In this document: positions 1-8,264 of the stretch, one piece after another
How the letters are laid out: the number at the start of each line of letters is the position of its first letter
Position numbering within the stretch: the stretch's first letter is position 1
Assembly: GCA_015492245.1 (NCBI GenBank)
Contig: WGFM01000017.1
Coordinates: 1-38,692 of the forward strand
Length of the DNA: 38,692 nt
Source of the DNA: Deltaproteobacteria bacterium
GTDB taxonomy: Bacteria > Desulfobacterota > GWC2-55-46 > DRQE01
Direction of reading: 5' to 3'
Program-made: the position numbers and the translations under genes
Notes under the pieces: generated by a model
What the model saw: the letters and a program-made list of their open reading frames with translations, nothing else
Databases searched by the model: none
Told to the model about the DNA's origin: nothing

Positions 1-618
1 ATTAAATTCGTGTTTAATTTGCCCTGAAAGATTATTAGTGCTGAAAATCTTCCAGCATACTGGAACAAATACTCTTTTCCCTCCACGACTTGTCCTCTCC
101 ATTTTGAAGCTAACTATCAAGTGTCTTGCATCGTGAATAACCTTGAAATCTGTTGGCCTTTCAGCAGGAGAGAAGTAGAATGCTCTTTGTGTGGTCTGGT
201 AATTTCTTTCATTATAGGTTTTGCATTCTATATAATTAGGCCTTCCTTTCCTATCCTTGACAAAAATATCCGGGCAACCTACCGCCTTTCTTCTTCCCTC
301 TTTCGTCTCCGGCCTGTCAGCTTCAAGTCCAATCTGATTCAAGGCCTCAATCATAAATACTTCAATATGATTTCCAACCTCATTTTCTCTTCGAGTAAGT
401 ATTCCTACTTTATTGGCATCTCTTGATGCTATTTTTGTTGCGCAAACCAAATCCTTTAACAACTGCTGGTCGTCAAGGTTATCTTTATCAAAGGGTATTA
501 CATTACAACCAGAAATAGATTTCATGGCAATCTTAAAAGGAATATTCTTTAAGGGCTCAAGAAATTGAGAAATCGTATCTTCCAATTCTTTTATATACTT
601 TTCCTGTTCCTTATCCAT
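1..618 (-). CDS. Type II restriction endonuclease, PD-(D/E)XK fold, 3' end outside window
   Basis: Reading the minus strand from the ATG at 616-618 gives 206 codons with no stop, running off the window edge, so the C-terminus is missing. The product carries a PD-(D/E)XK nuclease signature: CPDIFV (about residues 126-131), then a short basic hairpin and YIECKTYN (about residues 139-146). These would be the Asp and the Glu-x-Lys metal and catalytic residues. The start lies 9 bases after the stop of the DNA methyltransferase on the same strand, which is the usual layout of a restriction-modification pair. No clear Shine-Dalgarno is visible before the ATG, so translation may be coupled to the methyltransferase. 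The sequence is visibly AT-richer than regions 2-6. The cleavage site cannot be read from the sequence. Restriction function is inferred from the motif and the partner gene. Confidence 0.72.
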   Translation of the reverse strand, partial: MDKEQEKYIKELEDTISQFLEPLKNIPFKIAMKSISGCNVIPFDKDNLDDQQLLKDLVCATKIASRDANKVGILTRRENEVGNHIEVFMIEALNQIGLEADRPETKEGRRKAVGCPDIFVKDRKGRPNYIECKTYNERNYQTTQRAFYFSPAERPTDFKVIHDARHLIVSFKMERTSRGGKRVFVPVCWKIFSTNNLSGQIKHEFN

Positions 619-627
619 GTTTTTGTT

Positions 628-1884
628 TTATGGTTTTTGAAATATTAAAATATTTTCTTTTTGCATAACATTATATAGTCCGAAGATTATTTTATCTATA
701 TTTTTAACCAGCTCGAAGCCTATCTTTCTGCAACATTCAATAGAGAATTCAACGGTGTTGACTTCTTTACCCATATAAGTTGCATTTCCTACGACGATAG
801 CAGCAAACTTCTTGGGTTTTAATACCCGATACATTTCTTCATAGCTTTCTTCCATATCCTGATTGTATAAAGCGATTCTTTCTCGCCCTCGCCCTCTTAC
901 TCCCACAAATTCTTCTCTAATTTCTGGCAGATCGTATCCCAGCACTTTCAGAGCGTGGGCGTCGTTGAAGACATAATCCAGAGCTATAGAATAAGGTGGT
1001 GATGTTACAATGCCATCTATACTTTCATTCTCTAACAATAAATCTCTGGCATCTCCTCTTAAGATTCTTGTTTCTCCCAAATTTAACCTTAGTTTTCCAA
1101 CAACATCTTTAAAGTCCCTTACAGATTTAATCATCAAAATTAGATTCTTATGAAAAGATTGTTCAAAATTTCTTTTTCTTCGAGCATTATCACTTACCGC
1201 TACCAGATAAGCCATTTTGTAAAAATTTCTAACCTTTTCATCTGGTATAGAATTGATTACTTCTAAAAGGGGCTCTCCTTCCTGGTTAAAAAGACTCGGG
1301 CTGATTTTTCTGAGGATATTGTCTTTTATCTTTTCAATTGTGTCTATTGTGTCTACACTTTCGGTCTTTACTTTACTTTGAACGACACACACTGGGGAAA
1401 TATCAACACCGATACAATCGATTCCTAATAATTTTGCTTCTACAGCCGTCGTCCCACTGCCAATGAATGGGTCAAGCACTATATTACCCTTTTTTAAGCC
1501 GAGAATATTCAAAAGGGCCCGTATCATCTGAGGATGAAATTTCCCCTTATAGGGATAGATCCAGTGGGTCAAGTATTGATTCACTGAGCGAGTATTATTT
1601 TTTTGGATAATGTGGAAATAATCGGTGTATTTTCCAGCAATAATTTTGAAATAAGCCGTTCTTCCAACCAGTTCATCCAGATCGTCGTAGCGTGTAAGTC
1701 TGAATTCCCTCAATCCGTTTGTTACCTCGAAACCGATGTCCAGTTTCTCGAGCTCTAACTGTGCGAGGGCCAGTTCATATATGAATTGAACATTATCTAA
1801 GAGGACGATACTGTTCTTTTTTGTATCGCTGTTCTTCTTGTATGCCCAAGAAGTATTGATATTGTTCTTGGTTCTGGTAATCAT
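628..1884 (-). CDS. Site-specific DNA methyltransferase (N4-cytosine or N6-adenine), restriction-modification partner
   Basis: A SAM-dependent DNA amino-methyltransferase. With the ATG at 1884 the product is 418 residues. It contains motif X (YPYKGKFHPQ, about 111-120), SAM-binding motif I (DPFIGSGTT, about 138-146) and catalytic motif IV (TSPPYS, about 294-299). A long stretch between motifs I and IV could hold the target-recognition domain. An S-P-P-Y motif IV is typical of N4-cytosine enzymes, but N6-adenine cannot be excluded. The frame stays open to a TTG at 2016. I chose ATG 1884 because AAAGGAA sits just before it and the added 44 residues look non-conserved. Its role would be to protect host DNA from the endonuclease encoded immediately downstream. 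The AT-rich composition differs from regions 2-6 and suggests horizontal acquisition. Confidence 0.88.
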   Translation of the reverse strand: MITRTKNNINTSWAYKKNSDTKKNSIVLLDNVQFIYELALAQLELEKLDIGFEVTNGLREFRLTRYDDLDELVGRTAYFKIIAGKYTDYFHIIQKNNTRSVNQYLTHWIYPYKGKFHPQMIRALLNILGLKKGNIVLDPFIGSGTTAVEAKLLGIDCIGVDISPVCVVQSKVKTESVDTIDTIEKIKDNILRKISPSLFNQEGEPLLEVINSIPDEKVRNFYKMAYLVAVSDNARRKRNFEQSFHKNLILMIKSVRDFKDVVGKLRLNLGETRILRGDARDLLLENESIDGIVTSPPYSIALDYVFNDAHALKVLGYDLPEIREEFVGVRGRGRERIALYNQDMEESYEEMYRVLKPKKFAAIVVGNATYMGKEVNTVEFSIECCRKIGFELVKNIDKIIFGLYNVMQKENILIFQKP

Positions 1885-2106
1885 TTTTTCCTTTATATCT
1901 TCTGCTACAGATAGTTTTTTGTATAAGCTCCTAATTAAGTAAGTGATTGGTAATATCTTGATGGTCTTAATTGTTATACAGGATGACTTGAGCTCAATCT
2001 CTATGATTGTTTGCAAGCAAGCCTTAACAAACAGTTTAATCAGGGTGCCAACACTCTACCTCCAGGTAATCAGGAGAGGAAGTAATTACCCTTAAAGGAC
2101 AAAAAC

Positions 2107-2194
2107 TGGCGGAGAGGGACTCGAACCCTCGACAGGGCTTGAGCCATGTAACTGCTTAGCAGGCAGCTGCCTTCGACCACTTGGCCACTTCTCC
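2107..2194 (-). tRNA. tRNA-Ser(GCU), apparently defective acceptor stem
   Basis: The minus strand folds as a class II tRNA. It has a D-arm GCC/GGC, an anticodon arm GCTGC-CTGCTAA-GCAGT giving anticodon GCT (Ser, AGC/AGU), a long variable arm, a T-arm GAGGG-TTCGAGT-CCCTC, and encoded GCCA at 2107-2110. The 5' acceptor strand is GGAGAAG (2188-2194). Between the T-stem and the discriminator only TCC (2111-2113) is present where CTTCTCC would be expected, so four bases seem to be missing. The tRNA-Gln and tRNA-Leu genes here both keep the full seven bases. Another fold, GCGGAGA/TCTCCGC, leaves a 3-bp T-stem and a misplaced CCA. It may be a pseudo-tRNA left by island integration. Confidence 0.7.
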
Positions 2195-2284
2195 GCAAAA
2201 AGAACTCAATCGATTACTTAACTTCTAACACGAATCCACTCCACAATCAAGGTCTTATTCCCCATCTGTTAGAGCAAAGTGGTA

Positions 2285-2381
2285 ATGTCCTGAATAGCAA
2301 AGTAGAAGTGTCCTGTTGCATGGCTGTAAGCTTTCTCCAAAACCCTGGAGAAGACCCTCTCTAAAACAGAAAACAGGACAT
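2285..2381. repeat. Inverted-repeat structure, possible mobile-element remnant
   Basis: GTGTCCTGTT (2308-2317) and AACAGGACAT (2372-2381) form an inverted repeat, with one mismatch, around a nested hairpin (TTCTCC ... GGAGAA, about 2333-2353). A second copy of the core, ATGTCCTG, lies at 2285-2292. No protein can be supported between 2195 and 2482, so this stretch is otherwise gene-free. The repeats sit between the damaged tRNA-Ser and the radical SAM operon. They could be the end of a decayed insertion element or a structured leader RNA. I cannot tell which. Confidence 0.3.
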
Positions 2382-2414
2382 ATCTAAATTGGTTTGGCAA
2401 TTACATCCAGGGGC

Positions 2415-2444
2415 TTGTAAAAAAGACACACCCTGTGGGATAAT
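2415..2444 (+). promoter_or_regulatory. Putative sigma70 promoter of the radical SAM / RNase G operon
   Basis: TTGTAA (2415-2420) and GATAAT (2439-2444) are separated by 18 bases, giving a fair -35/-10 pair. Transcription would start near 2451, about 15 bases before a strong AGGAGG at 2467-2472. This supports translation starting upstream of the GTG at 2528. Confidence 0.4.
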
Positions 2445-2527
2445 ATTAATGATAATTCGTGTAAAGAGGAGGTCTTGGGGCTATCTGGAAGATAAAGAAG
2501 GAGCTTAAGGAGATACTCTCCACCGAG

Positions 2528-4171
2528 GTGGGCACCATCCAGAGGGAGCCGGGTGGAAAGGCCAGGGTGGCACTTGTCTATCCAAACACCTACAGGGCAG
2601 GGATGAGCAACCTGGGGTTCCAGACCATCTACAGGCTTCTGAACAGCCGCACAGATTGTGTCTGTGAAAGGGCATTCCTGCCAGAAAGAAAGACCATCGA
2701 GGAGATGACAAAGACCCATACCCCTGTGCTCGCCCTTGAATCCCAGAGCCCTCTTGACAGGTTTCACATAATAGCCTTTTCAGTATCCTTCGAAGAGGAC
2801 TACATAAATGTGCTCCGCATCCTCGAGCTATCCCGCATACCCCTCTGTTCGAAAGAGCGCAGGGGCACGCCCATTGTCATGGCAGGTGGATGTGCACCAT
2901 CCCTTAATCCAGAGCCCCTTGCAGAGTTTATAGACCTCTTCTTCATAGGCGAGGCAGAGGAAGGGCTCAACGGCCTCATGGATACTATCCTGATGAGCCT
3001 TGATATGGACAGAAAAGATGCCCTCTGTAGAATTGCTACACTGAAAAGTGTATATGTGCCTTCACTTTACGGATTCAGCTTCAGGGATGAAAGGGTTGAC
3101 TCTGTAGAACCCCTGCCCCCTGCAGGGCTGCCTGTAAAGAGGGCGATGGTGAGGGATGTAGACTCCTGCATACCCGCAACGGCCGTATTCACCCCCTCTG
3201 CCGAGTTTGGCAACACCATGCTTATTGAGACAGAAAGGGGTTGTCCCCGTGGATGCAGGTTCTGTGCCGCAGGCTTTCTCTACCTTCCACCACGATGGAG
3301 AAAGAGAGGGCTCATAGAAGAATACATGGAGCACATGCCTGCCCATATAAGACGGGTGGGGCTTGTGGGCTCTGCCGTGTCTGAATATCCTGGGCTCAAG
3401 GAGATATTGAGGGGGTTCTCCCACAGGCTCGATATAACCCTGTCATCTCTGAGGCTCGATGTGCTCGACGAAGAACTCCTGGGGCTTCTTAAGTCCTGCG
3501 GCCATACCACCATAACGGTGGCCCCAGAGGCAGGCTCGGAAAGACTGAGAAGGATCATAAACAAACCCCTGGGTGATGAGGAGATAGTCCAGGCACTGGG
3601 GCTCATACAGTCTGCAGGGTTCAAAAGGCTGAAGCTCTACTTCATGATAGGACTTCCCGGGGAGACAGATGACGACATAATCCTGATGGCAGGGCTTATA
3701 GCCAGGGCAAGGGAGATCCTCCGTGGGGGGCACATAACGGTAAGTGTAACCCCCTTCGTGCCCAAACCCATTACGCCTTTTCAGTGGCACAGGTTTGAAG
3801 AGCCGCAAACACTGAGGGCACGCTACAGGCTTTTGAAGAAGCGGCTCGGGGGCATGAAGGGGGTGGAGATAAAGCCTGTATCCATAGATGGTGCCCTTGT
3901 GCAGGCATATCTCTCAAGGGCAGACAGAAGGGCCTCCGGGATACTTACAAGGGCACTCCGGGTGGGCTGGAAAAAGACACTTGAAGAGAGAAAAGGGCTT
4001 ATCCATGCCTCTGTCCACAGGATGAGAGACCAGGGGGAGGTCCTTCCATGGGACATTATAGACTGTGGTATAAGAAAGAGCTACCTCTGGGATGAATACA
4101 TGAGGGCTCTTGCAGAAAAGACCACCCCACCCTGCAGACCCGAGGTATGCACAAGGTGTGGAGTATGCTGA
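2528..4171 (+). CDS. B12-binding-type radical SAM protein (TIGR03960-like), first of two tandem paralogs
   Basis: Counted from the GTG at 2528 this is 547 residues. The N-terminal half has the cobalamin-binding-like fold common to these proteins (VALVYPNTYRAGMSNLG, GGCAPSLNPEP, FFIGEAEEG). The radical SAM core begins with the CxxxCxxC cluster motif CPRGCRFC near residue 239, followed by APEAGSERLR and LYFMIGLPGE. The protein stops exactly after a C-terminal Cys motif, CRPEVCTRCGVC. The frame is open upstream, and the segment from ATC 2483 (start IWKIKKELKEIL) resembles the usual family N-terminus. It is preceded by AGGAGG (2467-2472), so the real start may be a rare ATC codon. The substrate is unknown. 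The gene is co-directional with the fused paralog and RNase G, which suggests an RNA- or translation-related role (inference). Confidence 0.85.
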   Translation: MGTIQREPGGKARVALVYPNTYRAGMSNLGFQTIYRLLNSRTDCVCERAFLPERKTIEEMTKTHTPVLALESQSPLDRFHIIAFSVSFEEDYINVLRILELSRIPLCSKERRGTPIVMAGGCAPSLNPEPLAEFIDLFFIGEAEEGLNGLMDTILMSLDMDRKDALCRIATLKSVYVPSLYGFSFRDERVDSVEPLPPAGLPVKRAMVRDVDSCIPATAVFTPSAEFGNTMLIETERGCPRGCRFCAAGFLYLPPRWRKRGLIEEYMEHMPAHIRRVGLVGSAVSEYPGLKEILRGFSHRLDITLSSLRLDVLDEELLGLLKSCGHTTITVAPEAGSERLRRIINKPLGDEEIVQALGLIQSAGFKRLKLYFMIGLPGETDDDIILMAGLIARAREILRGGHITVSVTPFVPKPITPFQWHRFEEPQTLRARYRLLKKRLGGMKGVEIKPVSIDGALVQAYLSRADRRASGILTRALRVGWKKTLEERKGLIHASVHRMRDQGEVLPWDIIDCGIRKSYLWDEYMRALAEKTTPPCRPEVCTRCGVC

Positions 4172-4195
4172 CTCAAGGAGGCAGAACAATACCAT

Positions 4196-6730
4196 ATGCA
4201 TAAAAGTGTGGAACCATTCCTTAACAATATAACACGGCCTGCAAGATACATAGACAGCGAGGTAAATACGGTAAAGAAAGATATTAAGAAGGTGGACCTC
4301 CTCTTTGGCCTTGCCTTCCCGGATACCTATGAGGTTGGCATGAGTCATCTGGGGATACAGATACTCTACCATGTTCTGAACTCACAACCCCACATAGCCT
4401 GTGAACGGGTGTTTGCCCCATGGGAGGACATGGAGAGACTCTTGAGGAAGGAGGGGCTGCCTCTTACAACCCTTGAGTCAGCCATACCCCTTAAGGAACT
4501 CCATGTGGTGGGCTTCTCGATCCAGTACGAGCTCTGCTACACCAACATACTCAACATGCTCGAGCTTGGTGGAATAACCCTTCTTTCTGCAGACAGGGCT
4601 GAACAGGAGCCCTTCGTTATAGGCGGTGGCCCCGGTGTCTTCAACCCCGAGCCTGTGGCCCCATTTTTCGACCTCTTCCTTCTTGGAGACGGTGAGAAGG
4701 CGATAGTAGAGATATGCGACACAATCCTTGAGGGCAGACAGAAGGGGCTTAAAAGGATGGAAATCCTTGAAAACCTTGCCGCCATCGAGGGTGTGTATGT
4801 GCCGGCATTCTTCGATGTAAGCTACAACTCAGATGGCACCCTGAAGGAAGTCAAACCCCTGCTTTCCGGCTACAGGGTCAGAAGGAGGGTGGAGCCAGAT
4901 ATAGAGGGGCTGCCCTTTCCCACAAGACCTGTTGTGCCCTGTCTTCAGACCATACATGACCGGCTAACCATAGAGATAGCCCGTGGGTGCACGAGGGCAT
5001 GCAGGTTCTGCCAGGCAGGCATGATATACAGGCCCATAAGGGAGAGGTCCCCCCACCGTGTAATAGAGCTTGTAAGAGAGGGGCTCAAGAACACAGGGTT
5101 CGAAGAGGTATCCCTGCTTTCCCTGAGCACAGGTGATTATACAGCCATCGAGGAGCTTCTGGTATCCCTCATGCACATACTGGAGGACAGGCATGTGGCA
5201 CTATCTCTACCATCCCTGAGGGTGGGCACCATTGACAAAAGCCTTGCAGAACAAATCAAACGGGTGAGAAAGACAGGGTTCACCCTTGCCCCTGAGTCAG
5301 GCACCGAAAGGCTCAGAAAGGTGATAAACAAGGTCATAGAGGAAGAGGCGCTCCTCGAATGGACAGACCATATCTTCACACTCGGCTGGAGGAGTGTAAA
5401 GCTGTATTTCATGATAGGCCTTCCAACAGAGTCAGCCGAAGACATGGAGGCCATAATAGAGCTTGCCAGAAAGGTGGCAACAAGGGGCAAAGATATAGTT
5501 GGCCGTCGTCCTCAGGTCAATGTAAGTGTGGGCACCTTCGTGCCAAAGCCCTTCACCCCCTTCCAGTGGGAGCCACAGCTCTCCCCCGAAGAGAGCAGAA
5601 GAAGGCTCGATGTCCTCAAAGGGCTTGCAAGAAGATGCAGGCTCGAGTTCAAATGGCACCATCCAGAGATGAGCCACCTGGAAGGGGTCTTCTCGAGGGG
5701 AGATAGAAGGCTCTCAAGGGTCATACTCCGTGCATACAGGGCGGGCTCGAGGTTCGATGGGTGGACAGAAAGACTCAACATGAGGGCATGGCAGGATGCC
5801 TTCAGTGCCGAAGGGCTCTCCATGGACTTCTATACCATAAGACGGCGCCCACTGGATGAGGTCCTTCCGTGGGACCACTTAGACTGTGGCGTTACAAAGG
5901 ATTACCTCCTAGAGGACTACAAACGGGCCATTGAGCTTGCAACCACACCTGACTGCAGGACAGAGCGCTGTACCAGATGCGGGGTGTGTGATCACAAGAG
6001 GATAAAGAATGTGGTCTTCAAACCCGAGGGGCTGCCCATCAGACGGACAAAACCAGGGCCATGGATGGACAGACCCCTGCGCGCAAGGATGCACTTTTCG
6101 AAGATGGGAAAGATGAGGTATCTAAGCCACCTCGAGCTTTCCAGAACCCTTGCAAGGGCTGTAAGAAGGGCAGGGCTGCCTGTAAGATACTCCGGTGGTT
6201 TTCATCCCATGCCCAGGATGGCCTTTCTGAATCCCCTGCCTGTCGGCATTGCAAGCCTCGATGAGTACATGGATATGGAGCTCGAGGCAGCACATCTATC
6301 CGAAGAAGAGATAAAGGAAAGGCTCAACCACACCCTGCCAGATGGGATAAGGGTCGGTTCTGTAAGATTTATATCCTTGCAACTTCCTTCACTCTCTGTT
6401 ATGATGAAGGCACAAGAGTTTCTAATATCCCTTGAAGACAGCCCTTTGGGTTTGAATATAGACAGAGAGAGATTTCAAAGAGAGATTGAGAGTTTTCTGG
6501 CAAAGGATGAAATCCCCATGGAAGTAACAAAAGGCGAGAAGAAAAGAGTAATTGATCTAAAACCCTTCATTGAAAGACTCTGTGTAGACCAGAGGGGTAA
6601 CATTTCACTCATCCTCAAGGAAACACGGCAGGGACGGACAAGACCACAGGATGTTCTGAGGGCCCTGTTCGGGCTGCCGCCAGAAAAGGCCTCTCTTGTT
6701 CCAATCCTCAAGGTAAAGACCTTGTTTTAG
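4196..6730 (+). CDS. B12-binding-type radical SAM protein fused to DUF2344 (TIGR03960 + TIGR03936-like)
   Basis: An 844-residue fusion. Residues 1 to about 600 parallel the upstream protein. They include a cobalamin-binding-like N-terminus (GLAFPDTYEVGMSHLG, GGGPGVFNPEPVAPFF), the radical SAM cluster motif CTRACRFC near residue 265, APESGTERLR, LYFMIGLPTE, and a Cys motif CRTERCTRCGVC near 588-599. After a linker the C-terminal part (about 622-844) matches the DUF2344 radical-SAM-linked domain (RMHFSKMGKMRYLSHLEL, SGGFHPMPRMAF). In many bacteria the radical SAM and DUF2344 parts lie next to RNase G and the L21/L27 genes. Here RNase G follows about 50 bases downstream. AAGGAGG at 4175-4181 precedes the ATG. 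The reaction is not known. Confidence 0.88.
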   Translation: MHKSVEPFLNNITRPARYIDSEVNTVKKDIKKVDLLFGLAFPDTYEVGMSHLGIQILYHVLNSQPHIACERVFAPWEDMERLLRKEGLPLTTLESAIPLKELHVVGFSIQYELCYTNILNMLELGGITLLSADRAEQEPFVIGGGPGVFNPEPVAPFFDLFLLGDGEKAIVEICDTILEGRQKGLKRMEILENLAAIEGVYVPAFFDVSYNSDGTLKEVKPLLSGYRVRRRVEPDIEGLPFPTRPVVPCLQTIHDRLTIEIARGCTRACRFCQAGMIYRPIRERSPHRVIELVREGLKNTGFEEVSLLSLSTGDYTAIEELLVSLMHILEDRHVALSLPSLRVGTIDKSLAEQIKRVRKTGFTLAPESGTERLRKVINKVIEEEALLEWTDHIFTLGWRSVKLYFMIGLPTESAEDMEAIIELARKVATRGKDIVGRRPQVNVSVGTFVPKPFTPFQWEPQLSPEESRRRLDVLKGLARRCRLEFKWHHPEMSHLEGVFSRGDRRLSRVILRAYRAGSRFDGWTERLNMRAWQDAFSAEGLSMDFYTIRRRPLDEVLPWDHLDCGVTKDYLLEDYKRAIELATTPDCRTERCTRCGVCDHKRIKNVVFKPEGLPIRRTKPGPWMDRPLRARMHFSKMGKMRYLSHLELSRTLARAVRRAGLPVRYSGGFHPMPRMAFLNPLPVGIASLDEYMDMELEAAHLSEEEIKERLNHTLPDGIRVGSVRFISLQLPSLSVMMKAQEFLISLEDSPLGLNIDRERFQREIESFLAKDEIPMEVTKGEKKRVIDLKPFIERLCVDQRGNISLILKETRQGRTRPQDVLRALFGLPPEKASLVPILKVKTLF

Positions 6731-6783
6731 TTTAAGCTTCTCAAAGGGCTGTCAACAGGTATTCAGGGGTTTACTTTTTGGGG

Positions 6784-8259
6784 ATGAAAGTGCCTGTAAA
6801 AGAAATACTTCTTGACGCCAATCCCTTTGAGAAGCGTCTTTCCGTGCTCGAAGATGGAGTGCTTGCAGAATTCCACATCGAGCACAGGAAAGACCGAACC
6901 ATAACTGGCAACATCTACAAGGGCCGTGTTGTAAATGTGCTTCCTGGCATGCAGGCAGCCTTCGTGGATGTGGGGCTTGAAAGAACCGCCTTTCTGCATG
7001 TAACAGATGTGCTCGATACCATAGACTCACTCTACGAAGAACTCCCCAGAGAGATACAGAAAGGCCAGTCCCCGCGAATAGAGAAGATACTCAAAGAGGG
7101 ACAGGATATTATCGTGCAGGTGGAAAAAGAGCCTGTGGGCACAAAGGGGGCAAGGCTTACCTCCTACATAACGCTGCCTGGAAGATACCTTGTGCTAATG
7201 CCCACATACGAGAAGGTGGGGGTGTCGAGAAAGATAGAGGAGGAGCGGGAGAGAAAAAGACTTAAAAGCCTTGTCCAAAAACTCAAACCACCTGGTTACG
7301 GGTTCATAATAAGAACCGTGTGTGAGGGCAGAAGGGCAGAAGAGATACAGGCCGATATGGACTACCTGGTAAAACGCTGGGAGAGCATAAAGGAGAAACT
7401 TGCCTCCTCCAGGGTTCCTTCACTACTCTATGAGGAGCCAGACCTTACACTGCGTGCCATAAGGGATATGTTCACACCCAATGTGCGCTCGTTCATCATA
7501 GACTCCAAGGAGGAGTATGAACGGGCAAGGGCATTCACAGAACGGTTCATGCCAGAGCTGTCTTCAAGGATAAAGCTGCATACCGGGGATGTCCCCCTGT
7601 TCGATACCCGCGGTATAGAGGTGGAGCTTGAAAAAGCTCTATCCAGAACGGTCTACCTGCCTTCAGGCGGCTACATAGTCATAGACCAGATGGAGGCACT
7701 TACTGCAATAGATGTGAACACAGGTCGTTACATCGGCAGGAGAAGCTCTGATGAGACCATTCTGAGGACCAACCTTGAGGCAACGAGAGAGATAGTAAGA
7801 CAACTCAAACTGCGTAACATCGGGGGCATAATAATCATAGATTTTATAGACATGACACGCCAGTCAGACCGTGAAAGGGTCTACCGCACGCTGCGCGAGG
7901 AACTTGGTGAGGACAGGGCACGCACCAATATACTCAAGATATCAGAGCTCGGCATAGTGGAGATGACTCGCAAACGAATACGCGAAAGCCTGCAACAGAG
8001 CCTGCTCGAGATGTGTCCCTACTGTGATGGCAATGGGCTGGTGAAAAGAAGAGATGCCGTGGCAACAGAGATATACAGAGAACTGGTAAGAGAACTACCC
8101 CACAAAAGTGGCCGTGTATATCTATATGTGAACCCCCAGATTGCAGAACTGCTTCAACACAGAGAGGGGGTTATAGAAGAGGTAAGAAAATGGTTCAAGA
8201 ACCGCATAGTGGTTGTACCTGTTGAGACCTTCCACAGGGAAGAATACGAGATAGTCTGA
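6784..8259 (+). CDS. rng: Ribonuclease G (Rne/Rng family)
   Basis: A 491-residue RNase E/G-family endoribonuclease for rRNA and mRNA processing. An S1 RNA-binding domain lies in the first ~100 residues (GNIYKGRVVNVLPGMQAAFV). The catalytic metal-binding Asp residues are D310 (IDVNTG) and D353 (DFIDM), the same 43-residue spacing as in E. coli RNase E. The zinc-link motif CPYCDGNG starts at residue 411. The length fits RNase G, without the long RNase E scaffold tail. I chose the ATG at 6784, and an in-frame TTG at 6778 is possible. It probably shares a transcript with the two radical SAM genes. It converges with ychF, and only 5 bases separate the two stops, with no evident terminator between them. 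Confidence 0.96.
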   Translation: MKVPVKEILLDANPFEKRLSVLEDGVLAEFHIEHRKDRTITGNIYKGRVVNVLPGMQAAFVDVGLERTAFLHVTDVLDTIDSLYEELPREIQKGQSPRIEKILKEGQDIIVQVEKEPVGTKGARLTSYITLPGRYLVLMPTYEKVGVSRKIEEERERKRLKSLVQKLKPPGYGFIIRTVCEGRRAEEIQADMDYLVKRWESIKEKLASSRVPSLLYEEPDLTLRAIRDMFTPNVRSFIIDSKEEYERARAFTERFMPELSSRIKLHTGDVPLFDTRGIEVELEKALSRTVYLPSGGYIVIDQMEALTAIDVNTGRYIGRRSSDETILRTNLEATREIVRQLKLRNIGGIIIIDFIDMTRQSDRERVYRTLREELGEDRARTNILKISELGIVEMTRKRIRESLQQSLLEMCPYCDGNGLVKRRDAVATEIYRELVRELPHKSGRVYLYVNPQIAELLQHREGVIEEVRKWFKNRIVVVPVETFHREEYEIV

Positions 8260-8264
8260 CCCTC

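Noticed and set aside
121-426. 101-codon plus-strand frame
   Set aside because: It lies opposite the endonuclease gene, whose PD-(D/E)XK motif makes the minus strand the coding strand.
1885-2016. Methyltransferase start at TTG 2016
   Set aside because: The added 44 residues have no recognisable conservation and no good ribosome-binding site, while ATG 1884 follows AAAGGAA. Not fully excluded.
2107-2194. Reading the odd tRNA as selenocysteine tRNA because of its unusual stem lengths
   Set aside because: The anticodon is GCT, not TCA. tRNA-Sec has an extended acceptor/T stack, whereas this one is shortened.
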